64,000 nt of DNA from Halocafeteria seosinensis (GCA_001687465.1 LVLI01000194.1:62001-126000), one strand, 5' to 3'; shown: positions 44,401 to 58,114, counted from the first letter of the stretch. Translations and numbers: made by a program. The notes: generated from the letters alone by a model not told the origin.

Positions 44401-47400
44401 GGGTCGTATGCGGCAAGATTACGCCACGTGGCGATGCGATGAAAACTCACTGTTGCCTCGTAAAGATCCCGATCACTAATGTGGCCGCAAGAATGTAGAC
44501 TGACGATTCGCTTGGCGGCTTCACTATAGAACACACGACGTCTATCACCCTTGCTTGTACCGTTTTCTTCTCCATCCTGCTGAGCCGGGGATCTCTGATT
44601 TCTTTTTCTGCAGTCCGAAAACGCAAAGCGTTGAAGCGTTTTCTCGATGGATGAATGGAGGGACTCCATTGCCTCGCTGTTGTGATCTGTCAAGGTATCT
44701 AACGCCTCAGATACGCGAGCGTTAGAACGGAAAGAATCCCCTACGTTGCTAAGATACTCCAAGAGGACCGCTGAAAATACTCCCCCGAAAGGGTCACGGG
44801 TGGTGCGCTGCTGCATTTCGGACACCTCTCTGAATACGCTGAGACAACTAAAGTGCCACATGTCGAATCCATGAAGAACATCCTCAACAGCATAAACCGT
44901 CCGGCGAGGATTGTCGCTTTGTAAAGAGCCACCGCGCAACCTAGCGAATCGACGGCGTCCTGCACCGTTGTCCAACCGGGCTCTTGTAGAACTATAATTA
45001 TTAGTGAAACGAGAAAGCCACGCAAATCCATCACAGCGATTGACACCGCTACAGGCCTCTTCCAACGTCTTAAGGTCCGAGCTGCTCCAAGTCTCCTTTT
45101 GTCGAAGATTACGCGGAGCCTCTAAGCGCAGGTTGTTCAGTAACTGAAGTTGCTCCTCCTCCTCTTGCAGAAGATCGTTAAGCGAGAGGATCCCATCATC
45201 GCAACCAGTACTTTCCCAAACAAACAAAACACAAAATCTTGACTGCTTTTTTGAGTTAAATCTAGCGGAGGGGTCACCTTGAGGCACCATAACTGGCCGA
45301 AGAACCGAGCACTCCGAGGAAACTTCAGCACCCGTTGGGATGACAACAGGAAACTGCGCATCCATTGACCGGATCCCGCTTCTGATATCGAGATCCTCTA
45401 TATTGCAGCGATCAGTGCAAAGCCCTATACTAAAAATTGACCTCGGAGTATTTGCAGCAAAAAACTCCAGTGAGTCAGATCCCAATTCGTGACTCAAAGA
45501 AATACTCAAGGATGTCATAAATCTAGAGACGTCGTCTGCAGAGAGATCTCTTGTGCAAACCACCTGCAGGAAAGGGCGAAGCGGGCCCTCCAGTAGTGAG
45601 CGTCGAACCACGTCGATTCCACTTGTAGCCTGGATTAGACTAATCTCCATCAGCTCATCAACTGAATTTGTGACAGGCGGGGGGCTCTTTATGAGTTTCC
45701 TAAGGAGACAATATATAGCAGCATGAAAAGAGTCCGGAAAAAGATCACACTTAAGCACAGTACCAAAACGCTTGCATGACTTTGATCGCCCGATCGGTAT
45801 CTCACCATTGATTGGCTTTCCGAGTAAGGGTACGGAAACAGGAGGTTCATGTACATGGGTCAGTGACGCGCTCCTCATGTCCAACGAAGCAAGTATCAGC
45901 GCTATCCAGTGCATGTATCGAGTTTCAAGTGAAGTGGTGTCACAGTCAACATCGTACTGAAACCGAGAATCGATATTAGCTTGAAATTCACGGAGAGAAC
46001 CAGAGTCATTTTGGCTCAAGCACACACATACAGAGGGTGTGTCTCTAAAATGCAATGGCTCAGAGGTGTCTCCTACACGTCGTATCTGGGGAGCCATTTC
46101 CCATGCCTCCTCTAGCTGTTGCGATTCCCGTAGCTTTCGTAGATATTCAAATAGAAACTTTGCATGATCTGCAGGTAGACAAGTGTTCACAGAATGCGGA
46201 CATTTACTCCAATTTGGTCTAGTACCTGATTCCTTGTACGACATCAGAGCGCCAAACGGATATACAGCACTGAAGGGAGGAGACATCACGAGGACCGATC
46301 TTAAGGAAGACTGGGCAGATGGAATTATTTCTTTCAAGAACTGCTCCTGAAAACATTCGTTTATATGTAGGGGAACTACACATGGACGACAGCTCATGCC
46401 AGGCAACATCCAGCTCCTTCGGTCAACCACAAATCCATCAACTTTCCTATATCCTGAATCGGCAACAGCAGGCCATCTACACTGCTGGAACAGATTCGTA
46501 ATAGTATGCCAAATTGGAAAGTTCGATAAGCACAGTACCACTGAACGCGGGAAAATATTTAGTCCATAAAGGAAACCAAAAACATCGGCAACCAACTGCT
46601 GCCTCGCTAAGTAGAAGTCAACACTTCCAAGAGCGCAGACGTTTTCAAGAGCATTGACCTCTCTTTCTTCTAGAGCATGACGGAAAACCAACGACCCAGA
46701 CAGCAGAAATGGAATAGCTTGTATCAAGTCTGCGTGTGAGCGTAGCCTTCCACCTACGCACAATGCCGGGTATCTCGGAAAAAGGTCTCGGCATATATCT
46801 GAGGTGTCGTCTCTTTGCGGCTTCGAATGACCAATAGAGGAAGCAGATGCAATATGTGCGAGCCACTTCAGTTGGACCTCAGGAAAGTCGACGGGAGGAG
46901 CTTGAATGCGGAAAAAATGGGCCTCCTCCTTTGCTGATGCTTCAAACTCCATGGCCTTCTGTAAAAACTTGGGAAGAACTCGGTCTAGCAAACAACTCTC
47001 TTCGCTTACCATCTGATCTAATGATTCGAAAGAGAACGGCGGTGTGTACAAGACCTCCTCCAAAATTCCATTTGTCAAGGTATCCGATACTACTTTTAGA
47101 AACGAACCGTTGCTGGTGCTGATTATACCCGACGCACTTAATAGCTGAACAAATGCAGACGACAGCAAAACAAATTTGTTTCCAAGGGAATATGCCAAAT
47201 GAAGCAAACGCGAACGATAGAGGTTGATGATGTTTTCCGAGTGTGAGCAACCATTACCACCGAAGACGCTACTCAGGTTGCGGGGGAAACCCCAGCCGAG
47301 ATGCGTTGCGTCGGCCTCACCAGACCTGTCATGATTCGTTGCCCTATTACATACTACCAATGCGGTGGCTGTACTTATGGAAAATTCGGTATGCGTCAAA

Positions 47401-50400
47401 TGAAGCAAAAGCTCACACGACTCCCGGAGGGACACCAAGCAGCATGCTAATTGCTTCCCCACAGGGTCAAAAAAATCCTTCAGGCGAAATGTCACTGCTT
47501 GAAAGTCTGAAGGAGACACTGCGACAGCGTTCCGAGATTCAATTAGCTCTTTAACGCCTTGTTCCATCAGCCACTGCGGCCGAATATATGTTTCTGCAGA
47601 TGCGTTGCTATCTGATATTTTCGTTCTCGCAGATGCCCGTGCGGCAGCCAATGCACCTTGTGGCGACGTTCGCGTGCCTTCTTCCAAGTATATTTGAGAG
47701 ATGATGAATCCTGTTGAAATGCAATACAACTGAGTAAACTGGGGTATATATGATTGACGACCTTTCTCTAGTGGGTCATCAGTATCGCCTGCAATCTTAT
47801 CCAGAAATTCCTTGTCAAATGCGACTGAACGTGTCTCTCGTGCTTTGCCACGTTTGGGCAGAAGGATCTCCCACAAGCGTCCTAGTACAGTTCGAGTTTG
47901 GCAAGGGCACGTTTGCCCCAACCTCTCAGGAACTCTGCCGTCTTGCTCACACTTTACCCTCATCCAGAAATCGACAAACGATTGCACTTCTTTCACCCCC
48001 TCCGAAGACTGTTCAACTGATGTCAACGTCTGGCTTCGACGAGGAATCTGGATACAGCATTCTTGCATCTGGAAACATAATAATCGCTGAAGCTGATCAA
48101 ACCAGCTATTACTTCGTTTGGCCTGCTCCAGCGTCACCCAACTCCAATCCGCCAAAAACACATCCAATGTTTCCAAGCTGTCCTGTTTTCGATCTGTCTC
48201 AAACTCTAAGTCCCCATCTAATCCATCTAGCAGACTGCGTAATGCAGTAGTTAGTTTTGCATCATTCCCCGGTGGAAGCATTCTCAGTGTTGGTACCAAC
48301 CACAGCTTGCTATTCTCTTCTTGAGGATGGTACAGTGAACATTCTGAAAGCTCACGAACAACAGTTTCCAAGATGCGAGGGTGAAGACCTAGTTTCTTCA
48401 TAAGGTAAATTGAATGGATACAGAGCGGGAAGAGCTTCAGGGAGTGAGCGAACCCATAAAACATTTCCAGCGTTGAACCAAGACGACATTGAGAATCAGT
48501 GTGCAGTACACCACTGAGATCGCCATGAGCTTCCTCCATGTTCACCGATGCTGAAGCCAGAAGCTGGAAAACATATATCAAGAACCGTCGTACACTTATA
48601 GCGGACGAATGAGCTGAAGTATTCAAGAGAATAGTTCGCAGTACTTCCCCAAGAAAGCACACGCGGAACGAATGAAGATGTTTCGATTGAGAGAGCAGTC
48701 GCCTCCGCAGATGCTGTACGGAACTTCCCTCATCCGATTCTTTCAAATAAAAGCAACATATATCAAGCGCTCGTCCAGCAATGTACAGAGAGCCATTGAT
48801 ACTGGAAAGAACATCGTTCATTGGTCCACAGAAGGAAGTTACCAATGGAACTGTTCGAGGACGACGACGGAGGATCGAGTCGTGCAGCTGTTTAAGTTGC
48901 TCTACATCGGACGGGAGCACGTTCCAATAGCTCGATTTCCGTTGCACATGGGACTTGTTAACGTTTTCCGTTCGGCAATTTAAAGCGCGACGCAATCCTT
49001 CCTCTTGCTGGAGACTTCGCAACGTGGTTTCCTGTCCACCAGGTAGCAATGCACTCAGAAACGCTGCAGGAGACTTGCTCACGAATGGAACCGTTGCGCT
49101 GGTTTTTATGTCATCTGCTTCAATCAACTTGTTCTTTTCTAGGGATTGCTTGTGTACACGCACGATGTTCACGGGGAACGAACTGTGATGAAAAAAATCC
49201 ATCTGCGGCTCCATCTCTGCAGATACGCAACGAAGAGGCCAGATCGTATCCTTGAAGTACATACTATCAACGCTGTCGTTAAATCGCCTGTAGGTACACT
49301 GCGTCGCAGAGGCCTGCTCCTCTGGAGTTACGCGGCAAGTCTCCTGGGAGTCTTGGGGTTTCCCGACGCCAGCGTTTACGTTCTTCGTTTCATACGTCCG
49401 TGAGGAATTCACCATTTTTGCACACGAATTCGCCAAACACGCAGCATGCGTTTGGGCATCTACCTGGTAGCGCTCCCAAGATTGCACGAAGGAGGTATAG
49501 AGGATGTCAAAGTTTCGCTGACTGAAGGACTCGTTCTGAAACACATTATCCAACAGCTCACCATACTCCCCTTCCAGAAGATTGGCATGGTACTCGGAGC
49601 TTAGTTCGGAAAGCAGCCTTTTCGCGTGCTTGATAAATTTCAAAGTAGACACTGGAGTAAAGTCACCCATATCTATATTCCCTCCCCCGATAAAATGCTT
49701 TCCTTCGACGATCCCCGTTGAGAGTATCACCCTTGATAGTTCCTCGACTTCAGCGGCCGGAGGATCTACGACCACCTCTGTAGATCCTGACATAGTGCCT
49801 CCAGCGGCTGCACCGTTTTTTTTAAGTTCAATTAAGTCTTCTATAGCGCTCATAGGAGCCGTAATAATGGACTGTGCAATATCTTCCGTGGGCTCCTCAT
49901 CCTTACTTGCTTCAGCCGGACCTCCCTTGTTCTTCCTCCCGCCAAGAGCCAAAATCAATTCACTACAACGATCCATAGCAGTACTATCCAAAATAATATC
50001 CGGCCAACAGTGAAGTAAAGGCACAATGCCAGGAACAGGCACTGCCATAATCTCACCCACCTTCAGAATAAGATTTCTCAGAGTGACTACGCCTTCGACG
50101 CTTCTCGAAACTTCCTTAGCCGTACCTAATATCGAGTTGTATTTGATTATCAAGAATTGTAAACGCTCAGCAAATCGTAGCATCGGGATGAGCACAGTAC
50201 TGCCTTCCGTTAACACAACAGCTGAACGAGTAGTCCATGTATCGTTAGTTGGATCATATCTCCTTCTAAGTTCATGTTCCGACAAACATCCCAACTCACC
50301 GATGAGTCTAGAGAGGAAATAAACCAGCGGCAGAGCAGTTACCATATCATTGATAACAGTAGCACAGCTTGCAATGTCAGACTTTGCTGAGCGTTCAGAG

Positions 50401-52838
50401 TCGGTTCCAAAGGCCTCTGAATTATTCCACCGGCGTACCTTATCAACGGCCACTAACCAACTTCTCGTATCCATCGATAATGTTGACGAATCCAATATTG
50501 AGAGCCGGTACTGCATGGCCGAACCACCTAGTCGTTTTACAGCAGTTCGCCAAGCTGAATGTAAATGGCATTCTGCAATGACCAGAGTTTGTTCACATCT
50601 TTCAAGTTGCTGAACAAGAGACGCAATAGGGTCATCTAGTGAATTCCAATACTTGAACGAATGCAAAGGAAGATAGTAACAGTTATCCATCTCAAAGAAG
50701 AAGTCAGCAAGTGCTAACGAAAGCCTTTTCCACAGTAACGCTATGCGTGAGGCTTCCTTTGAAAAGATTACGCTGAATGCTAAAGAAGCACCCAAGTTTA
50801 AATCAAAAGCGTTGGTGTGTTCTCCGAAAATCTGAGGGTAGAGAAGAAATAGACCAATCTTGCCAACGAGTTCACTCACCCCAGATTGGGCGACAAATAC
50901 TGAGAGTGAGTTGCAAGATGCAGAGCCTGTGAATTGCTCGAGGAGTCCTCCATATCTTTGGACAAGCTGCTTCGTAACGGTGGGAATAGCATCCATTTCA
51001 ACTTCCAGGAACGCATCCATCAGTTCTGCCAATTCATTGGTACCAGATTGTGCTTCTGTACGCTCAGTTTCGGGGGATTCCCGTGGGCTATTATCCTCCT
51101 CTTCGGCGTTTAAAGAGTATCCGTGACGGACACCCAGAGATGCACCGCACTTTTTCCAGTCAACAGACGATTTTCCAAGAGGATATTTCTCTGTGGGGGC
51201 TTCTATAAAATGAGAATATGAGAACAACAGTTTTGTGCACGTAACTAGGTCAAAAACATATCCCTCTGGAGACGACCCATCGTCCGAATTCGTGGGATGC
51301 CAATCGGGTAGATCCTTAACAAGCGGCATTACCGTGGCTTTCTGCCCATCTTTGTGCTCTTCGGCAGTACCGCCGGGAGTTTTCAACTGCCTACTAGCAC
51401 CTCTGTCTAGGCGCACGCAATCCCCAGTATACATCAGAAGCCTGCGTACCAATTTAACGGGGTGGTCGTCATTAGAGAGCAGTTTATCCCTCGAAACCTT
51501 TTCGGTCTTTTGTTCCAAAGAAATAGAGTACTGCCCCAGGTGTAGAATGCGGTTGTAGACCCATTCAAATGCCTCCAAAATATGTTCCCAAGAGTCGGCA
51601 GGAAGAGTCTCGCTACTCAAGGGGTTCGACCGAACCGGTAGCGCCGGCTTCTCAAGAGCATGGAAAAGTTCCGGATGCATGCCCATATCAGCAGTACCGT
51701 GGTCACCCATGGCATTGTACGGGTTGGTCGTGGGGGGAAAATCAAGTTCAGTCAAAGCCACCAGGGCAAGACCCGAGTCATCATTTCTTGCGGCTCTTCG
51801 GAACGCTACTGCAGCAATTCTCCGATCAATGTGCATTGCCGCATATCCCAGCTTTATCCAGAAGTGCTTTATGGGAATTCTGTTTAATAAAAACTCCAGG
51901 GGAAGATGACGAGTACACAGCCGAAGAATACCAAGCAACAGTTTGAACTGCACACGCTCGAAGCCCGAAAAAGAATTCCCTGGTTCCACAGCCAAGGCTC
52001 CTTTCCAAAAAAAGTAGGCCGCCATTTGAGCTCGTACACCAAAATGGTATTGGTGATTCCTCCCCTTTCCTTCATAATGATGTCCTAAGACAGACGAATG
52101 TGGATAGTGTTGTACATTGTAGTCCTGCACGAGCGGTAATGTCGAATAAAAGCTTAGAATTCAAAATTGTTGGACCAGCATCAATACCATACTTTGCCAT
52201 CCTGTTGAAGCCTCAAAAACAAATCCTTCGCATCGAAGCACACGCGCTCCAGAGTGTGTACTTTCTTTTGCAAATCCGTCGGCGGCTCTAGCGACCCAAG
52301 GCTCTCTGTGGAGTTTTCGTGAGTGACATTTTGGTCCGTGTTAGATTGTTTACTCCCATTGTTGCCAGTGCTTGCCACGTGAGAAAAGGTTGCATTGTTG
52401 GCGTCGTCAGTCGCCTGGTTTGAACTCATGTCGACATCCTCACGGTGATCTCCAGAGTTAGAATTTTCGGATCTAGCTATCATGTCCGAGACGTCTTGAC
52501 ACACAGCATGGAAGCGATCCCAGATGTCACTCTCCTGTCATTGAAATCACACGAAGAGTTAGAAGCATTTTCTAAGTCGCGTTTACTTTGAAAAGAACGC
52601 ATAGTTCAAAAGAGCCCCCACATACTTGACGTTCCAATTCCTCCCAATAAGAAGCTTGGAATCCCTTGTTTCTCTGTCCGTAATTCACTTCCGATGGACC
52701 AGGGGACGAAGAACCCTCCTTCCCTTCCTCCTGAACTCCAGATACATCTGATTTCGTCGTGGTATCTTCGTAAGCAGGGGAAGATCGGGGGCGCTTGCCC
52801 GTCCTCTTATGCTCATGGCGTATTGTCGCCCACGCCAT
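41439..52838 (-). CDS. giant hypothetical protein (about 3746 aa)
   Basis: Model: complement(41439-52124, 52193-52534, 52626-52838), exactly 3747 codons. Two small 5' exons join in phase to one 10,686-nt exon, exceptional in a window where most exons are under 1 kb. The N-terminal 185 residues are polar and disordered except for a helix (LQKKVHTLERVCFDAKDLFL). The remainder is mostly helical, Leu-rich and well conserved in amino-acid character, with acidic linkers (for example EEDNSPRESPETERTEAQSG). I could find no Walker, kinase, zinc, RING, HECT or membrane signature, and no signal peptide. It may be an alpha-solenoid scaffold; helical pairs of 35-45 residues recur but are too diverged to name. 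I considered midasin and SMG5/7-type proteins and rejected both. The start is the first in-frame ATG after the promoter. Confidence 0.75.
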
Positions 52839-53062
52839 TGCATACAAACTATCACTACCACTTCCACTACCACAGAAACACGATCAATGGAATCAACTAA
52901 TCCAACAATCCATTTTATTGATTTACACTGACAGTACAGAGCACATGGACTATAGTAGAATTGAGGCCCTAATTTGAATTGTGTCCCAACTTAATTAAGG
53001 TGTTTGTTCTGCAATTTTCCCCTCGTTTTCCCAGACAATACATATATAAGAAAGAGAAAAAG

Positions 53063-53821
53063 ATGAGGTTGATACAACTAGTCGTATTGGCCTCGTGCAT
53101 GGCTTTAGTAAAGAGCACAAAGGCCCAGCCGGAGGAGGACCAACAGCAAATTCAGGAGCTTACCGATGATAATTTAGAGCATTTAACGCAAGCCACCACA
53201 GGCGCCACGACGGGAGACTGGCTTATAGAGTTCTACGTACCCTGGTGCCCGCATTGTCGAAGTTTGCTTCCGGTGATGGAAGAACTGGCCTCTGACTTAC
53301 TGACGCAAGGAATCAACGTGGGCAAAGTGAACTGCGCAGGAGGTGGAACTACGCAGTGTAAGAGGATGCTTATTCAGGAGTATCCTACCATACTGTATTT
53401 TCGGCAAGGACAAATGTACAAGTTTAAAGGAAGTGATAGAAGCAAAGAGAATATTGTGGAATTTATAGAGGTACGTTGCTAGAATTGGTCTCGGAACTGA
53501 ACAGCGTAATATGGTATGGCCCATCTGCAGAATATTGCAACTAAGAAGGGTTCACCCATTCCTAATGAAAGAACAATATTTCACCAATATCTTGATTCGT
53601 TCATGCAAACTAGCCGGGAAATGCTGGCAGAAACTGTACGTCCTTGAATCGACGTCTTAGTCGACGTCGCATTAAACTTGATAACAACTGAAAGCAAAGT
53701 GAAATCGCAGGCCCTGTTCGCAAGCGGACACACACGAGCTTTTTTCTGCACGTTGGGAGTCGGTGCTCTGACAGCGTTTATCGCCATCCAGCTCTTGTCC
53801 CTGTGTGGGGGAAAACGATAA
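53063..53821 (+). CDS. membrane-anchored protein disulfide isomerase (TMX-like)
   Basis: Catalyses thiol-disulfide exchange on proteins in the ER lumen. Exons 53063-53470, 53531-53635, 53711-53821; 208 codons (207 aa). Signal peptide MRLIQLVVLASCMALVKSTKA, one thioredoxin domain with active site VPWCPHCRSLLP (CPHC) at about residues 62-65, followed by the cis-proline region EYPTILYFRQGQ. After a helical linker the protein ends in a membrane segment (FFCTLGVGALTAFIAIQLLS) and a short tail GGKR. The single a-type domain plus anchor is the layout of the TMX family; the CPHC active site differs from the CGHC of classical PDI and is more like the CP-C of reductive family members. Both introns begin GTACGT. 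It is convergent with the RCC1 gene, 15 nt apart. Confidence 0.85.
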
Positions 53822-53836
53822 ACCACTTGAACCACT

Positions 53837-55748
53837 TCAGCCTGAATTGAAAAGGACACATGCATGGGTATCTTCAATAGCGATGTCTTGAACGGAGAGG
53901 TTTGGCTCCTTCAAGGAACCGATCGGTTTGGGTATTTCCCCCAATTCTGTCAAGCAAAATTCAAGGTTGTCACCGAAAGCAAACGCACGTCCTGTGGTGG
54001 TTACTACAGCTCCATTGTGCCCTCCTGCAGCGATCCGTAGTACATCTCCATCCTTTTCCCAGACACGCTCGATTTTCGATGGCTCCAAGTAAACTTTTGA
54101 TCCTCCACTTCCCGGACTCAAACCCACTTTCCAAACATCGTGACCATTTGTGACCAGAAAAAAGTGCGCTCCGCATGCAATCTGCGTGATGAATGGATGC
54201 GTGTTCTCTTTATCTCCGAAGTCTAGTTTTAATGGTGTTTTGGATTGACTTGTATCAATGAATTTATTTAAGAAACTGTTGTCAGCCTCCCCCGAGTCGT
54301 CTGTTCCGGGGTTCTCGAGTCGATTCGGGTGTCCACCTGGATATTTGCCTCCAATCCTACCCCACCAATAAACTCTGCCCTCCTCCGTCAGTGCTACAGA
54401 AAACGACATGCCAGACCCTACTTGAACGGTCTTCTCCAGTGACCGTGGATGGTCGGGAGAGTCTCGTCCAATGCCGTATACCGGTGTCGGGGTTAGAGCA
54501 ATAGGAGCTTCTCCGAGGCCTAATTCACCTGAACAAAATAAACAATTAGTGTGCAGCATACGCTTCAAGAAAACGTTTCGCCGATTCTCACCTTGGAATC
54601 CTGCGCCGAAACTGTATACTCTTCCAGACTGAGTTAGCGCAAGTGAGAAGTATCTCGACGCTGATGCATCGACTACGCTTTGGTGTATTTCATCAAACGT
54701 TGTTACTTGCACCGGCCACCAACTCAAGTCCTCATTGTTTGCAACTTCCTCGGTCTCATCTGCAATTACCATCGGGAAGTACGTGGTACCCCTGCTGCGT
54801 TAAAATTGCCCGTCCTCGAGGAAGTCGCGGCCGTACCATTCTTTAACCCCGTTCCGAGTTGGCCTTCTCTACCCTCTCCCGCAGTCCATAATGAACCGTT
54901 CTGAATCGGATGACAATTTTAAAAGCTTACATCAGTGAGATCCAATAGTCACGTACCTTTCCAACAATACAAGAATGTGCTCGGCCAAAGTCTGCAGTGG
55001 CAACCTCGTGGCCGTCATTCTCCAATTGAGCCAGATAGTCAGGAGGCTGATTCTCATCGGAAGAAGAATTCTCACCAGAGTCAGTTTCGTCAAAAATATT
55101 GAGAACGTCCGCTAACGTGTTCACTTGAAGTTGCAAGTGATGTGGCAACGTGGCGACAGGCATGTTTGGACCGAGGCCCAAACTAGGGGCCACACCGACA
55201 ACATGCATGTCTCCTGATTGCTGCAGTAATCCAACGTTCCTTTCTCCGGTAAACACTCTTGAGAAAGTAGGCAGATCCCCTAGACGCTTCAGAGAATCTT
55301 GAGACAAATCGGGAAGTTTATGGATCGAAAAACTTTCAGGCCCATCTTTCTCAGGGTATTGCACAACTCCCGGTTGCGTCAGTTCGCTGTCTATCGGACA
55401 CAGGATGACCGCCGGTCCCGTTCTTCCATCCACATTTCGATCTTTAGTTACAGAGCTGAACAATGAAATACTAGGTCTCAAAATGGACTGCTTGTGGAGA
55501 TATAACGCCGGGAACCTTGTCCTGCCACATCCTGACGACAGTGTTCCGGTTCCTCTGAGCACTCCATGTTTGACGGCATTAAACATGATATCCTCGACCA
55601 CGACCAGCTGCAACCTCTCTTGCCACATACATACACTAACTATCCTAACGCATCTGCTTGATATGTGCTCAATCTTGCCGATTCGAATCGGCTCTAGACG
55701 GTGCTGTGAAGTTGGCTTAACTTCACAGGAACCAGTATCGGTACGCAT
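53837..55748 (-). CDS. RCC1-repeat protein, possibly mitochondrial (RCC1L-like)
   Basis: Model: complement(53837-54528, 54592-54759, 54837-54900, 54957-55748), 572 codons. The four exons rebuild a seven-blade RCC1-type propeller with the usual glycine-rich blade ends: LWTAGEGREGQLGTGL, SGRVYSFGAGFQGELGLGE, VQVGSGMSFSVALTEEGRVYWWG, QIACGAHFFLVTNGHDVW and AAGGHNGAVVTTTGRAFAFGDN. In other eukaryotes RCC1 repeats act as GTPase exchange factors or scaffolds. The N-terminal region has Arg-rich, acid-free sequence around ATG 55586 (HGVLRGTGTLSSGCGRTRFP), which would suit a mitochondrial presequence, so translation may begin there instead of at 55748. A degenerate propeller half precedes the clear repeats. 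Intron 54760-54836 uses donor GTACGG; alternatives break the frame. Confidence 0.8.
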
Positions 55749-56003
55749 GAGCTATGGCGACGTGACTTCCATGCTTCGTCAGTTCGTACTCCTCCTCCTC
55801 CTCCACTTCGCTCATTCTGTGGCAGACAACTCCGGAAGCATCGCAGCGTATCCCTAAACCTTAGGGCCTGGGAGGAATCACCACCGAGGAAGATAAACTT
55901 TGAAATAAACTTCTCGGTAATGTAGATACACAGGAGGCAAATTCATCTATTTTATGCCGTGACTAATTCTGACTTTATAAAACTACCCTATCTACGTGAC
56001 ATC

Positions 56004-58053
56004 TTAAGGCTGCATTGAAGCACTAAACGTGTCCAACACGCTACCACCTTGTTGGTACAGAGGATGAGTCGCCCAGCGGGTTTCGTTTGGGACAAAGGAT
56101 ACGGCGTTCTGATCCAAAAACGTCGAATACATAGAGTCTTCATGATCTACCGTACCACGCATGTACTGCCCTTCGGTAAGTTCTTCTAACATATTGTGTC
56201 CTAATGTCTGCTCTGGAAATGAGCCAGCATCTATCGGAGAGCCGAAATACTGAGAGGATGGATTCGATACTGAGTCAGAAGATTTTGACTGGATACCAGT
56301 TCCCAGCCAATGGGCGTCTTTCTGGAACGATTTTAGGTAATTATTGGTGTCCTCTGGTGACTCAGCCGTTTCGTAACTGTAGAGGCTAAAGTGACTACCA
56401 CCGCTCTGAGCACGAGTACGATGTTTCTGATTTTCTCCTGTTGGGTCGCCTAAGAGTTGAGGGGTATTGACATCCGGCTTTTGAGGCTCTCCAACCTGGG
56501 AATTTGGGTCCAAGGACAAATTCTCAAAGAGGTTCGCCCCGTTCCCGCCAGCCACCGATTGAAATAAGCCCAGTTCGGAGCTGCTGAAGTCGCCGAATGA
56601 AAAAGAGTGTATCGATGCTGGCAAAGTGGAAGCCCGACTGCGGGCCTGCTGCTCTTCCGATGAGGGAGCCATATTGTTCGGCGCTCCTGGCACTTCAGAT
56701 TCACCCAAGGTGGAAGCACGGGTTTTAAATGATCCCTGCAAGGCAAAACGCGTAGTTGGTATGAATATCATACGACTGAAGCGTGGAAATCGAGAACGTC
56801 TACTTACGTTTTTCCCTTCTGAAGAATACTTACTATCCGATGGGTTCTGAGAAACGTCAAATAACGATGATATTCCTAGCACCTCTATCCGAAAAAACTG
56901 GAGTACGAAGACTTACGGAAGCGACGATATTTGACCACCGACATTCTCGTTCGCGGGCCGAGCTGGTTTCTTCGTTCGAGTGCGACCGTACCAGCTGTAC
57001 ATGCTGGCCATCGGTGTTTCTAGATGGAGACAACCACGATGCTCGCGCATCCAAATCTTGATCTTCGCTAGACCTTCTGCCTGGAGACCCAGGATATCTA
57101 GAATCCTTGGGGACAGCCAATTTCACTTCCACCTGCCCAAGGAATAGAGGTCAGTGAAATACCGTCCGGTAGAACGTCCAAAAAGAGTGTTACGAACCAT
57201 TTTGTCGTTGATTGTGTGCATCCGCCGATTAACAACTCGCTGCACAGAAGCGGCATCAGTGAAAACTACGAATCCGAAACCGCGCGATCTGCTCGTCTCC
57301 CGGCTGTACACTACTTGCACACTCTCAATTTCGCCAAATTGTTGGAAGTAGTTTTTGAGATCTTCTGTACTACGTGGAGAACGACGAATTCCGTGAATAG
57401 TAAAGGAAAGGTTAACGTAGTGATTGATGTCCCTACCTTCCGTGGTGCTGTAATGAAGCCCTCCACAAAAAATTTTCCTGTGACTGACAGCAGCAAATGT
57501 GGGATCCTTCGCTGGTTCCGCCGGTTTCGACTGCTTTTGAGGATCGGTCTTTCTTCCGGGAGAAACGTAATTCTTATCTCCATCCCGTGGAACAGCCCGC
57601 TTTATTTCAACCTGAAGCCGTTTGACGTGCATCATCATCCGCGAGCTACATACAACGGTAAAAGAAGAAACCCTTACCGTACGCCCTTCAAGCACTCTTT
57701 CTGACTTGGCCAAGGCATTATCCCGACTGACTTTATCAGCAAAGGTAATGAAACCGAAGCCCCTCGATTTACCTTTGGGGCCATCCCTCATAACGTTTGC
57801 GGCACGAACATTGCCGAACTGTTCACCAAATTCGCGTAACACTTCTGTAGTAACATGATGTCTTCAGAAGTGAGTTCGTGCTATTTTGCTAGTAGACTTC
57901 ACATCTCAAGGCTACATACCATCTCCAGTACTATAGGGTAAGCCTCCAACGAAAACTCGACTGCATTGGATGGATGTACGCTTCAAATTAGTGCGGGCTA
58001 AGCAGGCTGGTCAGGGGTTCAACTTACTATGAGTTCCGCTCGGGTGTGCTCAT
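56004..58053 (-). CDS. two-RRM RNA-binding protein (hnRNP/Musashi type)
   Basis: Binds single-stranded RNA through two RNA-recognition motifs; likely roles are mRNA processing, stability or translation. Eight exons: complement(56004-56735, 56808-56846, 56917-57132, 57198-57364, 57437-57611, 57678-57844, 57920-57960, 58028-58053), 521 codons. RRM1: RVFVGGLPYSTGDEVLREF (RNP2) and KGKSRGFGFITFADK (RNP1). RRM2: RKIFCGGLHYSTTEEDLKNY and SRSRGFGFVVFTDAASV. After RRM2 a basic linker (VKLAVPKD) leads to a long Ser-, Gln-, Asn- and Gly-rich C-terminus of about 280 residues, typical of hnRNP-like proteins. Each RRM is split by introns in a similar place. The start at 58053 gives a 9-residue leader. A TGACGTGG element lies about 55 nt upstream. 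Confidence 0.9.
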
Positions 58054-58106
58054 CGTAAACAGATTATTTAAGACGCTCAATTCCTAACTAATCTACTCGT
58101 ATATGA

Positions 58107-58114
58107 CCACGTCA
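58107..58114 (-). promoter_or_regulatory. ACGT-core element upstream of RRM gene
   Basis: CCACGTCA on the plus strand, that is TGACGTGG on the gene's strand, 54-61 nt upstream of the RRM-gene ATG and identical to the 8855-8862 element upstream of photolyase. Confidence 0.35.

Noticed and set aside
41439-52838. Giant protein as midasin or an SMG5/7-EST1 protein
   Set aside because: There are no AAA Walker motifs or MIDAS site as midasin needs, and the TPR/14-3-3-like pattern of EST1/SMG7 is not seen in the N-terminal region.
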